NCBI RefSeq assembly: GCF_000331105.1
Contig: NC_020054.1
Location: 3,269,701-3,333,700, forward strand
Direction: 5' to 3'
Length of the DNA stretch: 64,000 nt
DNA from: Fibrella aestuarina BUZ 2
GTDB taxonomy: Bacteria > Bacteroidota > Bacteroidia > Cytophagales > Spirosomataceae
Every line of letters starts with the position of its first letter. Within the stretch, counting starts at the first letter, position 1. Shown here one piece after another: positions 17,131-25,041 of the stretch. The translations under genes and the position numbers were made by a program. The notes beneath the pieces are model-generated. The model made no database searches. It saw only the letters and a list, made by a program, of their open reading frames with translations, and had not been told where the DNA came from.

Positions 17131-17339
17131 ATTAGTGACGATTAAGTACAAATCAATCGTTGTCAGATTTGTTGTTGCGGATTCTGGCTCTAAATTAAAT
17201 GCAATTAGTTGGGATGACCAAACACTTTTTTATGAATGAGATTATTCGAGGATCAGCTAATACTTAGGCCGGATAAATGCTTATTCACTTCGCAAAGTTT
17301 ACTCAACGGAGCCTTATCTGCTAGTTAAAGCGTATTAAT
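17131..17339. promoter_or_regulatory. Divergent promoter region of PhyH and BamA-like genes
   Basis: This AT-rich 209-bp gap between divergent starts must contain both promoters. I see no perfect TAnnTTTG box; on the minus strand TTGATTTG lies about 19 nt before the PhyH ATG and is one base off. No inverted repeat of note. Confidence 0.35.
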
Positions 17340-18458
17340 TTGAAAACCCCATTCCGCCTAATAGTCCTATTTTCAGTAAGTTGGTTCAGTATTTATTTCG
17401 CCGAGGCGCAGAAGAGCAGCCCGATGGCCGATAGCCTGAGCCTACCGCGCAAAGCGTCGAACCGAACGTTACTGGTGCTGCCACTGGTGGCCCGTTCGAT
17501 AGAAACAGCCTGGTCGTTCGGGCTGGCCGGGTCACTTACCTTCCGCCTGACCGACGATTCCACCACCCGAACGTCGAACAGTCAGGCGCTGGCGCTCTAC
17601 TCCGTAAAACAGCAATTTGTGGTGGCACTCAACGGGGCTACCTACTTCCCGGGCGAGACCTATATCCTGAATCATCAGCTGTCTTACAGCTACTTCCCCG
17701 ATAAATTCTGGGGGCTTGGCAAGGCCGCTCCCGAAGAGGCCGTCGAGAACTACACCTTCCGACAATACTACATCTACCTGCACTTGCAGCGGCAGATTCG
17801 GCGAAACCAGTTTGCGGGCCTGGTCTACGAGTTTCAGCGGGTGCTGAATGTCGACTACGAAGGCGGTGGGTTATTTGATAAGCAGGCCGTTGCGGGCCGA
17901 ACGCCCTACCATGTGTCGGGCGTTGGGTTGAGCTACACCTACGACACGCGCAACTCGGCGTTTTCGCCCAATCGAGGTGGCTTGTTTCAGGTCCAATTCA
18001 ATCATTTTGCGCCGCTGCTGGGCTCCGATTACCAATACACGAATTACGTGCTCGATGCGCGACTGTTCCGCCAGATTGGCCGACAGCAGGTACTGGCCTT
18101 GCAGGCTTATGCCTTTCTGAATTCGGGCAACGTACCCCTGCGCAGTCTGGCGTCGTTTGGTGGGGCCAACAGCATGCGCGGCTACTATGACGGCCGCTAC
18201 CGCGATCGGAATCAGGCGGTGGTACAAGCCGAATACCGAATACCCCTGTTCTGGCGGCTGGGGGCCGTGGCGTTTGGTAGTGTCGGTAACGTGGCCTACA
18301 ACGTCGATGAACTGAATTTTCGACAGCTTAAGGCCGCCTACGGGGCTGGCCTGCGCCTGGCGCTGAATCGCCGCGAACGCCTCAATCTCCGCGTCGACTA
18401 CGGCTTTGGCGGCACCACCGGTAGCGGCCTGTACTTCCAGCTAGGCGAAGCGTTTTAA
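17340..18458 (+). CDS. BamA/TamA-family outer membrane beta-barrel (surface antigen D15-like)
   Basis: A 372-residue protein with a signal peptide (MKTPFRLIVLFSVSWF...AEAQ) and no POTRA domains, followed by a barrel with alternating aromatic strands. The C-terminal third has the typical Omp85 features: GLSYTYDTRNSAFSPNRGG, SFGGANSMRGYYDGRYRDRN (the RGY lid-loop motif) and VQAEYRIPLFWRLGAVAFGS. It ends with a terminal Phe (LGEAF), as barrel substrates do. The start is TTG at 17340; no ATG precedes the signal peptide in frame. Its last codons lie inside a 51-bp perfect inverted repeat. Its role could be a small transporter or lipid-handling barrel; it is not the main BamA. Confidence 0.85.
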   Translation: MKTPFRLIVLFSVSWFSIYFAEAQKSSPMADSLSLPRKASNRTLLVLPLVARSIETAWSFGLAGSLTFRLTDDSTTRTSNSQALALYSVKQQFVVALNGATYFPGETYILNHQLSYSYFPDKFWGLGKAAPEEAVENYTFRQYYIYLHLQRQIRRNQFAGLVYEFQRVLNVDYEGGGLFDKQAVAGRTPYHVSGVGLSYTYDTRNSAFSPNRGGLFQVQFNHFAPLLGSDYQYTNYVLDARLFRQIGRQQVLALQAYAFLNSGNVPLRSLASFGGANSMRGYYDGRYRDRNQAVVQAEYRIPLFWRLGAVAFGSVGNVAYNVDELNFRQLKAAYGAGLRLALNRRERLNLRVDYGFGGTTGSGLYFQLGEAF

Positions 18459-18560
18459 TGAATAATGTATAGTGGATGATGAATAATGGGCTGACGCCAT
18501 CAACAAACAGCGTCAGCCCATTATTCATCATCCACTATACATTATTCATTAAAACGCTTC
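18447..18560. repeat. Perfect 51-bp inverted repeat spanning two gene ends
   Basis: Arms at 18447-18497 and 18510-18560 are exact reverse complements over 51 nt, with a 12-nt loop (CATCAACAAACA). The left arm includes the last four codons, counting the stop, of the BamA-like gene. The right arm includes the last six codons, counting the stop, of polX, read in a different frame. The GC-rich core (GGGCTGACGC) gives a strong bidirectional terminator. By far the longest perfect repeat in the window. Confidence 0.9.
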
Positions 18561-20233
18561 AGCACCTCAACGAGGGGCTGGGCGTTGAACGTCATGGCCT
18601 TGGTGAGGCCTCCTTTGCGGGCGGCGTAGATGCCGTAATGCATGTCGAGGAGGCCGCGCATCTCGTGGGCATCGGGGTTGATACTAAGCATCACGCCGCG
18701 CTGCATGGCGTAGTCGATCCAGTGCCAGTCGATATCGAGCCGGTAGGGGCTGGCGTTAATCTCAATGATGACGTTGTTGGCCGCGCAGGCGTCGATAATC
18801 ACGGGAAAATCGAGCGGGTAGCCTTCCCGCGCCAGCAGTAGCCGACCGGTTGGGTGCCCCAGAATAGACGTATACGGATTCTCGATCGCCTTCAGCAGCC
18901 GCGCCGTGGCTTTCTCCTTCGTCATGTTGAGGGTTTGGTGCACCGACGCCACCACGTAGTCGAACGACGCCAGCACGTCATCGGTATAATCCAGCGACCC
19001 GTCGCCCAGAATGTCGGATTCGATGCCTTTCAGGATGCGAAAATCCAGCCCGGCAGCGGCGTATTCAGCATTCAGCGCATCGATCTCGACGTGCTGTTGT
19101 GCCACTCGTTCGGGCGAAAGGCCACCGGCGTAACTGGCCGTTTGCGAGTGGTCGGCAATCCCGAAATACGTCAGGCCCAGCTCGCGGGCGTAATCGGCCA
19201 TCTGGCGCAGCGTGTGCTTCCCGTCTGACCAGGTGCTGTGGTTGTGCAACGTACCGGTGAGATCGTCCCATGTCACCAGCTCATCGGGCTGATGTTGGCT
19301 CGCCCAAGCGAAGGCCTGGCCATTTTCGCGCATTTCGGGCACAATGTAGGGCAGCCCCGCCGAGGCGTAAATCTGCTCGTCGGTTGCATTGGCCGAGGCC
19401 ATCGTTGCCGTCTGGAGCAGGGTTTTGCCGGTAGCCCCTTTCTGCATGAGGTGCGCCTCGGTAGCCGACCGGATAAAACGCTGCTGATCGAACTGCCCCG
19501 CTGGGTACGTGAGTACCGACACCTGCACGTCGAAACCCGCTACCTCGCCACGCCACGCAAACGGCGACGATGCCGCCCGGTTCTGTGTAAAATTGGGCCG
19601 TGCGTTAATCGCATCCTGAACACCGATGGGGTCGTCGGATTCAACCAGCAACTCAACCGTATCGACCTCGATGGCCCGCCGCAACACCTGCCCGCTCACC
19701 TCCACGCGCCCCAGGGGGGCCAGTTCGTCGCAGAGCAGTTGGGCCAGCCGGTCGGCCTTGTCCATGCGCACCTTGCCCGACTGGCTCTCCAGAAACAGAA
19801 TGCTTTCGAGGATGTTCTGCTGGGCTTTTTCGCCGAAGCCTTTGATGGCCGCTACCCGCCCCGTTTCGGCGGCCTGCCGCAGGTCGCGCAGGGTTTCGAG
19901 GCCCAGTTCCTGCCAGAGCGTTTTGATTTTCTTCACGCCAAGCCCTTTGATCCGAAACATGTCGAGCACGCCCGGCGGGGTCTGAGCCAGTAGCTCGTCG
20001 AGTTCGGCCAGGTGGCCCGTGTCGGCAAATTCGCGGATCTTGCCGGCAACTGCCTTACCCACACCGGGCAGTTTGGTCAGTTCCGCAACGGGTTGCTCAG
20101 CCAGGTCGAGGGTTGTTTTTTCGAGCGAAAACGCCGCCGATGAAAAGGCGCGAATGCGAAACGGATCGCCATCGTGCAGTTCCATCAGCCGAGCCGTCAG
20201 CTCGAGCATATCGATGATGTCAGAATTTGTCAT
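18542..20233 (-). CDS. polX: DNA polymerase X with PHP exonuclease domain
   Basis: A family X polymerase of 563 aa acting in DNA gap repair. I start at the ATG at 20233 (MTNSDIIDMLELTARLMELH), the usual PolX N-terminus. Helix-hairpin-helix motifs follow (LTKLPGVGKAVAGKI and FRIKGLGVKKIKTLW), then the nucleotidyltransferase palm. The C-terminal PHP domain has TLHNHSTWSDGKHTLRQMA and FGIADHSQ near residue 345 and ends with SINPDAHEM, the metal ligands of 3'-5' exonuclease activity. In the palm, the usual polymerase Asp pair is hard to see around VDTVELLVESDD, a known variation in bacterial members. Monocistronic on the minus strand. Confidence 0.92.
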   Translation of the reverse strand: MTNSDIIDMLELTARLMELHDGDPFRIRAFSSAAFSLEKTTLDLAEQPVAELTKLPGVGKAVAGKIREFADTGHLAELDELLAQTPPGVLDMFRIKGLGVKKIKTLWQELGLETLRDLRQAAETGRVAAIKGFGEKAQQNILESILFLESQSGKVRMDKADRLAQLLCDELAPLGRVEVSGQVLRRAIEVDTVELLVESDDPIGVQDAINARPNFTQNRAASSPFAWRGEVAGFDVQVSVLTYPAGQFDQQRFIRSATEAHLMQKGATGKTLLQTATMASANATDEQIYASAGLPYIVPEMRENGQAFAWASQHQPDELVTWDDLTGTLHNHSTWSDGKHTLRQMADYARELGLTYFGIADHSQTASYAGGLSPERVAQQHVEIDALNAEYAAAGLDFRILKGIESDILGDGSLDYTDDVLASFDYVVASVHQTLNMTKEKATARLLKAIENPYTSILGHPTGRLLLAREGYPLDFPVIIDACAANNVIIEINASPYRLDIDWHWIDYAMQRGVMLSINPDAHEMRGLLDMHYGIYAARKGGLTKAMTFNAQPLVEVLKRFNE

Positions 20234-20420
20234 GAGTTGGGAAATCGTTGTGCAAATTACGCCATTCCGGTTTAGCTCGGCAGGGGCGTTGGGCATTGTC
20301 GTCGGGATAAACCCGCCTGCTTCACCACCGCTTTTGGCCAACTGACCACTACCTGGCGCCCGCCGGAACGACCACGCCTTCCTTTTCCTTTCCATAGATT
20401 GACGACTGATCGCCCCACTC

Positions 20421-21563
20421 ATGAACTTCCGCTTGCTGCTGACAGTCACGGCCCTGCTGGCTCTGCCTGTGCTGTACATATTGAATGAAGACATTAGCCT
20501 GCGGCCGTTGAATCCGCACGACCATATCATTCAGAATGGGCTGACCTACGCGGCGCTGCTGCTGTTTACGTACCTGAACCACACCGTCTTTGTGCCTCGG
20601 CTGTATCTGACGGGGCGCTACCGGCGGTACGTTGGTGTGGTGGCGCTGTCGCTGTTTATGACCGCCTGGCTACCGCACCGCATCGAACAATGGACGTTTT
20701 TACAATGCCCCGACAAACCGACGCTCCTTGGCTGGGCGGGCCAGCTGCTTTGGAAAGAAAACCTGTTTCACGCAACGCACAGGCACCACGGCCCACCAGA
20801 TGGTCGAGCTTTTTCGGGTGAAAAACAGCCTCCAGGCGAAGGGCCCGTGCGGCGCAATTTTCGGTCGGGCCCCTACATGGCTACGTTGCCTGTCAAGCTG
20901 GCCATTATCGTGTTGCTGGGCAGCGTGAGCACGCTGGCATCCGTTTCGGTACAGACCCAGAATCGATTACGGCAGGTGGAGACCGACCAACTGCAAACCG
21001 AATTGCGGCAGTTGAAAGCGCAGATTCACCCGCACTTTTTGTTCAACACGCTCAACAGCATCTACGCGCTGGCGATTCGTAAGGACGACCGCACGGCCGA
21101 TACCATCGTGAAGCTGGCCGAATTTATGCGTTACATGATCCGCGATGCCCATCAGCACCGGGTTCCGTTGCAGAACGAACTTAATTACCTGCACAATTAC
21201 ATCGACCTGCAGCAGGCCCGCCTGCGCGACGCCGTGACCCTGCAAGTCGCCATTGATCACGATGCGGCGGGCAGGCAAATCGCACCCCTCATTCTGTTTA
21301 CGTTTATTGAGAATGCCTTCAAATACGGCGTCAACCCCGACGTACCCAGCACGATCCGTATTCGGATTGCCATCGAAGGGCCACGGCTGACCCTGCACGT
21401 TTTTAACCGAAAAGTGCCGACTAATCAGCTCGACGAGTCAACGACGGTCGGGGTGCAGAACGCCCGGGATCGGCTCCAATTACTTTATCCCAATCGGCAT
21501 CAACTCCGGATTGACGATGCTGCCGACACGTTTACCGTCGATTTAACGATGCAACTTACATGA
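20421..21563 (+). CDS. LytS-type sensor histidine kinase
   Basis: A 380-residue membrane kinase. N-terminal hydrophobic helices (about residues 4-20, 40-57, 70-85) and a further helix at about 155-173 (LPVKLAIIVLLGSVSTLASV) anchor it. The His_kinase domain has AQIHPHFLFNTLNSIYAL (His203 region) and the ATPase N-box IENAFKYG, with the late Gly motif VGVQNARDRL. It overlaps its LytTR regulator by 4 bp (ATGA), so they form one unit. Odd: between about 20785 and 20845 the annotated frame reads a Pro/His-rich stretch with poor GC3, while the +1 frame reads TAHQMVELFRVKNSLQAKG with strong GC3. This looks like two compensating frameshifts in the inter-helix loop. Confidence 0.88.
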   Translation: MNFRLLLTVTALLALPVLYILNEDISLRPLNPHDHIIQNGLTYAALLLFTYLNHTVFVPRLYLTGRYRRYVGVVALSLFMTAWLPHRIEQWTFLQCPDKPTLLGWAGQLLWKENLFHATHRHHGPPDGRAFSGEKQPPGEGPVRRNFRSGPYMATLPVKLAIIVLLGSVSTLASVSVQTQNRLRQVETDQLQTELRQLKAQIHPHFLFNTLNSIYALAIRKDDRTADTIVKLAEFMRYMIRDAHQHRVPLQNELNYLHNYIDLQQARLRDAVTLQVAIDHDAAGRQIAPLILFTFIENAFKYGVNPDVPSTIRIRIAIEGPRLTLHVFNRKVPTNQLDESTTVGVQNARDRLQLLYPNRHQLRIDDAADTFTVDLTMQLT

Positions 21564-22255
21564 TGCAGGCCATTGCTTTAGACGACGAACGCCCCGCGCT
21601 GGAGGTGATTGAGGCGTTCTGCCAGCGACTCGATACGGTCCAGCTGGACCAGACGTTTACCCGACTTGGCGACGCCCGAACGTACTTGGCTCAGCAGCGG
21701 GTCGATCTGTTGTTCCTGGATATCAATATGCCGGCGGGCTCGGGTATCGAGTTTGTCAGAAGCCTGCAGCCCGCGCCCCTCGTCATCTTCACGACCGCCT
21801 ACAGCGATTACGCCGTGACGAGTTATGAACTGTCGGCGGTCGATTACCTCCTGAAGCCATTCACCTTCGATCGGTTTCGACAGGCCGTCGATAAAGCGTG
21901 GCAACAGCATCAGCGGCTGACCGGCCCGCTGGCGCCAGAGGCCGAGTATGTGGTGTTTCGGGTTGATTACAGCCTGATCCGGGTGGCGCTGGCGGACATC
22001 GTGTTTGTTGAGGGCTTGGATAACTACCTGAAGATCCACTTCGTTGGGGCCAAGCCCATCGTGGTGCGGCTGACTATGAAAGCGATGATCGAGAAGCTCC
22101 CGACCGATCGGTTTGTGCGCATACATCGGTCCTTCATCGTTGCGCTGGCGCGGGTCAGATCCGTACGGAATAAGCTGATCGCCATTGGTGATGAAGACCT
22201 GCCACTGAGCAGTACCTACGAACGAGACTTCTTCGCGCTGTTCGATAAGGAGTGA
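21560..22255 (+). CDS. LytTR response regulator
   Basis: A 231-residue cytoplasmic regulator. The receiver domain has the acidic pair DDE (residues 8-10), the phosphoacceptor Asp54 in LLFLDINMPAGSG, FTTAYSDYAV and the Lys of YLLKPF. The C-terminal LytTR DNA-binding domain begins around residue 128 (YVVFRVDYSLIRVALADIVFVEGLDNYLKIH, in part) and ends with RIHRSFIVALARVRSV and LPLSSTYERDFF. It is translationally coupled to the kinase upstream. Targets are unknown; LytTR regulators often act on neighbouring genes, and the DUF3500/HupE set starts 123 bp downstream. Confidence 0.94.
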   Translation: MMQAIALDDERPALEVIEAFCQRLDTVQLDQTFTRLGDARTYLAQQRVDLLFLDINMPAGSGIEFVRSLQPAPLVIFTTAYSDYAVTSYELSAVDYLLKPFTFDRFRQAVDKAWQQHQRLTGPLAPEAEYVVFRVDYSLIRVALADIVFVEGLDNYLKIHFVGAKPIVVRLTMKAMIEKLPTDRFVRIHRSFIVALARVRSVRNKLIAIGDEDLPLSSTYERDFFALFDKE

Positions 22256-22377
22256 GGGCTGCCCCTCATTGTTGACCCTCTTTACCCCAACATTTGGCCG
22301 GTTCGTCCCTAAACGGGAAAACTACTCAACACTATTCGTCTGAGCAGCGTAATTGGACACATAAAACCCCCTACGCT

Positions 22378-23832
22378 ATGACGATCACCTTCCCTGTGAA
22401 ACCGCTGCTGCTGGCCAGCCTGCTGGTTGGCTTTGTTGGCTTTGACGCCTGCAAGCAGGACACCACCACGACCGTTGCGCCTACCTCGGCTACTGTTTCG
22501 GCCCTGAACTGCGGGTCTGCTACGTTCTCAACCACCGCCGTCAGCGGCGCGGCCTATACGGGCACTGTCACCGTGCCGTACACGGGTGGAAACGGTATTG
22601 CCTATACGGCGGGCACCGCCATTGCTTCGACGGGCGTGACGGGGCTCAATGCCACGCTTCAGGCAGGTACGTTAACGAGCAGCAGCGGCAACCTGACGTA
22701 CAGTGTCAGCGGTACGCCGTCGGGGGCGGGAACGGCTACGTTTGCGCTCACCTTCGGCGGACAGACCTGTAACCTGCCCCTGACGGTCAGTTCTCCCAGT
22801 TCGGGTACTACGTCGGGCACGGCATCGTCTACTATTACGGCGGTGATGGCGGTAACGACGAGCGCCAACACCAGTTGCGCCAGTGCGACCGGCCTGGCCA
22901 AAATTATCTGCCTGACGGAGGCGTTCAAAGCGACCTTGAGCAGCACGCAGTTGGCCGCCACGCAGCTTAGCTACAGCAAAGCCAACGCCCAAAAATGGTC
23001 GAATCTGCCCGCCTCACTGTCGAGCCGCATTGGTATTAACCTGGGAGCGTTAAACGCTACTCAGCTAGCGGCTGCCCGCGATTTGCTGGTGGCGCTACTG
23101 GCATTGGGAGGAACCAATGAAAGCTACGACGAAATGCTGGGCAACCTGGTGGCCGACGATTACCTGGCGACTGCTGGTGGTGGCTCAGGCTACGGAGCGG
23201 GTAATTATTACCTGTCAATTCTGGGAACGCCCAGCGCCACGGGCCTGTGGTCAATCCTGTTTACGGGGCACCATTACACCCAGCCCTACACCTTCAATGC
23301 AGGGCAGCTAACCGGCGTCACGCCCGCTTTCCGGGGGGTAGAACCCGCCTCTGTCGTGACGTCGGGTACCCGCAGTTACCAGCCGTTCGAACAGGAGCGG
23401 TTGGCCTTTGCGGCGATGCTGACAGCGCTGAGCAGCACAGAGCAAACCACCGCCAAGCTGTCAACGACGTTTTCAGACCTGGTGCTGGGGCCGGGGAAAG
23501 ACGCGCAGTTTCCGGCCACGAGAGTGGGCCTTCAGGTGGGTACGTTGAGCGCCGACAAACAGGCCTTGGTGCTAAACGCCATCAAACTGTACGTCAACGA
23601 TCTGGAACCGGCCACGGCGGCGACTATCCTGACGAAATATACCTCGGAGCTGGCCAATACCTACATCGCTTATTCGGGTACGACCGGCGTGGCGACCCAA
23701 AATGATTACGTGCGAATTGACGGACCTAATGTCTGGATTGAATTCTCGTATCAGGGGGGCGTGATCATCCGCAACACGCCGCACCCGCACTCGGTCTGGC
23801 GCGACCGCACGGGCGATTACGGCGGTAATTAG
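22378..23832 (+). CDS. DUF3500 lipoprotein with N-terminal beta module, 484 aa
   Basis: The ATG at 22378 gives a membrane-targeting signal (KPLLLASLLVGFVGFDAC, probable lipidation at the Cys). Residues ~38-140 form a repeat-like beta module seen in many Bacteroidota surface proteins (VPYTGGNGIAYTAGT, ATLQAGTL, SGTPSGAGTATF, FGGQTC). The DUF3500 domain follows from about residue 170: KWSNLPASLSSRIG, YDEMLGNLVADDYL, GYGAGNYYLSILGTPS, LFTGHHYTQPY, QLTGVTPAFRGVEPAS and a C-terminal WIEFSYQGGVI...HPHSVWRDRTGDYGG. The many conserved His (GHH, HPH) hint at a metal, but the family has no known function. A hairpin terminator follows, then a close paralogue. Confidence 0.85.
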   Translation: MTITFPVKPLLLASLLVGFVGFDACKQDTTTTVAPTSATVSALNCGSATFSTTAVSGAAYTGTVTVPYTGGNGIAYTAGTAIASTGVTGLNATLQAGTLTSSSGNLTYSVSGTPSGAGTATFALTFGGQTCNLPLTVSSPSSGTTSGTASSTITAVMAVTTSANTSCASATGLAKIICLTEAFKATLSSTQLAATQLSYSKANAQKWSNLPASLSSRIGINLGALNATQLAAARDLLVALLALGGTNESYDEMLGNLVADDYLATAGGGSGYGAGNYYLSILGTPSATGLWSILFTGHHYTQPYTFNAGQLTGVTPAFRGVEPASVVTSGTRSYQPFEQERLAFAAMLTALSSTEQTTAKLSTTFSDLVLGPGKDAQFPATRVGLQVGTLSADKQALVLNAIKLYVNDLEPATAATILTKYTSELANTYIAYSGTTGVATQNDYVRIDGPNVWIEFSYQGGVIIRNTPHPHSVWRDRTGDYGGN

Positions 23833-23841
23833 CCTGATTGA

Positions 23842-23880
23842 CCGGTGCATGACGTCGGCGATACGAATGTCATGCACCGG
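23842..23880 (+). terminator. Hairpin terminator between the two DUF3500 genes
   Basis: Perfect 12-nt arms CCGGTGCATGAC (23842-23853) and GTCATGCACCGG (23869-23880), with a 15-nt loop, 9 bp after the first DUF3500 stop. There is no long T-tract, so it may only reduce read-through into the second gene. Confidence 0.65.
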
Positions 23881-23919
23881 CCCCTAACTCAGTTTGTAGA
23901 GTACATTTCTTCATAAAAT

Positions 23920-25026
23920 ATGGCAGCATTAACCAAGGCCGGCAGTGGCCTGTTCATTGTAACGGCGCTGGCGCTGGGGTGTAAATCAACAGAGAGTTCA
24001 ACGGTTACGCCCGGGGCTTCGTCGGCCATCACGGCGGCGCTGGCTACCACCAGCAGTACAAACACCAGCTGCGCTTCGTCGACTGGTGTGGCGAAAGTGG
24101 TCTGTTTGACCGAGGCGTTCAAAGCGACCTTGAGCAGTAGCCAGCTGTCGACCGTGCAGCTCAGCTACAGTAAAGCTAATGCCCAGAAATGGTCGAACCT
24201 CCCTGCCTCGTTATCCGGCCGGATTGGTATCCGACTCGATGCGCTCAGCGATACGCAATTGGCTGCTTTTCGCAATCTGATGGTGGCTGTGCTGGCGGTG
24301 AGCAACCCGGAAGAAGGGTACGACGAGATGCTGGGTAACCTGGTGGCCGACGATTACCTCGGTAGTATTGGCGGGGGCTCCGGCTACGGGGCGGGCAATT
24401 TCTACCTGTCAATTCTGGGAACGCCCAGTGCCACGGGCCTGTGGTCTATCTTGTTTACAGGGCACCATTACACCCAACCCTACACCTTCAATGCAGGGCA
24501 GCTAACCGGCGTCACGCCCGCCTTCCGGGCGGTAGAACCGTCGACGGCAGTGTCGGCCAACAGCCGCACGTATCAGCCCATCGAGCAGGAACGACAGGCC
24601 TTTGCGGCCTTATTAACAGCTCTGAGCAGTAGCGAGCAGGCTACGGCCAAGCTGTCGACGACGTTCTCCGATGTGGTGCTGGGACCGGGCAAAGATGGAC
24701 AATTCCCATCCGCGAAAGTCGGCGTGCGCGTGGGTACGTTGAGTACCGACAAACAGGCGCTGGTACTGAACGCCATCAAACTGTACGTCAACGACCTGGA
24801 ACCGGCCACGGCGGCGACGGTGCTGGCCAAATACACCGCTGAACTGGCTAACACGTATATCGCTTTCACGGGCAACACGAACGTAACGGCCCAAAACGAT
24901 TACATTCGGATCGACGGTCCGAGTGTCTGGATCGAGTTTTCGTACCAGGGGGGCGTGATCGTTCGTAACGCTCCGCACCCGCACTCGGTCTGGCGTGACC
25001 GCACGGGCGATTACGGCGGTAATTAA
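23920..25026 (+). CDS. Second DUF3500 lipoprotein, 368 aa
   Basis: A tandem paralogue of the preceding gene. It has a better lipobox (TALALGC at residue 21) but lacks the ~120-residue beta module; the DUF3500 domain starts soon after the Cys. The same motifs occur in the same order (KWSNLPASLSGRIG, GYGAGNFYLSILGTPS, LFTGHHYTQPYTFNAGQL, HPHSVWRDRTGDYGG). DNA identity with the first copy is very high in patches that include silent sites, for example around 23287-23330 and 24481-24524, which suggests recent duplication or gene conversion. It ends 16 bp before the HupE/UreJ gene, so these two are co-transcribed. Function unknown. Confidence 0.87.
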   Translation: MAALTKAGSGLFIVTALALGCKSTESSTVTPGASSAITAALATTSSTNTSCASSTGVAKVVCLTEAFKATLSSSQLSTVQLSYSKANAQKWSNLPASLSGRIGIRLDALSDTQLAAFRNLMVAVLAVSNPEEGYDEMLGNLVADDYLGSIGGGSGYGAGNFYLSILGTPSATGLWSILFTGHHYTQPYTFNAGQLTGVTPAFRAVEPSTAVSANSRTYQPIEQERQAFAALLTALSSSEQATAKLSTTFSDVVLGPGKDGQFPSAKVGVRVGTLSTDKQALVLNAIKLYVNDLEPATAATVLAKYTAELANTYIAFTGNTNVTAQNDYIRIDGPSVWIEFSYQGGVIVRNAPHPHSVWRDRTGDYGGN

Positions 25027-25041
25027 GACAAGGACCACGGT

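Noticed and set aside
20234..20530. N-terminal extension of PolX by 99 residues
   Set aside because: It is not PolX-like and it overlaps the divergent LytS gene start; MTNSDIIDML at 20233 matches the usual PolX beginning.
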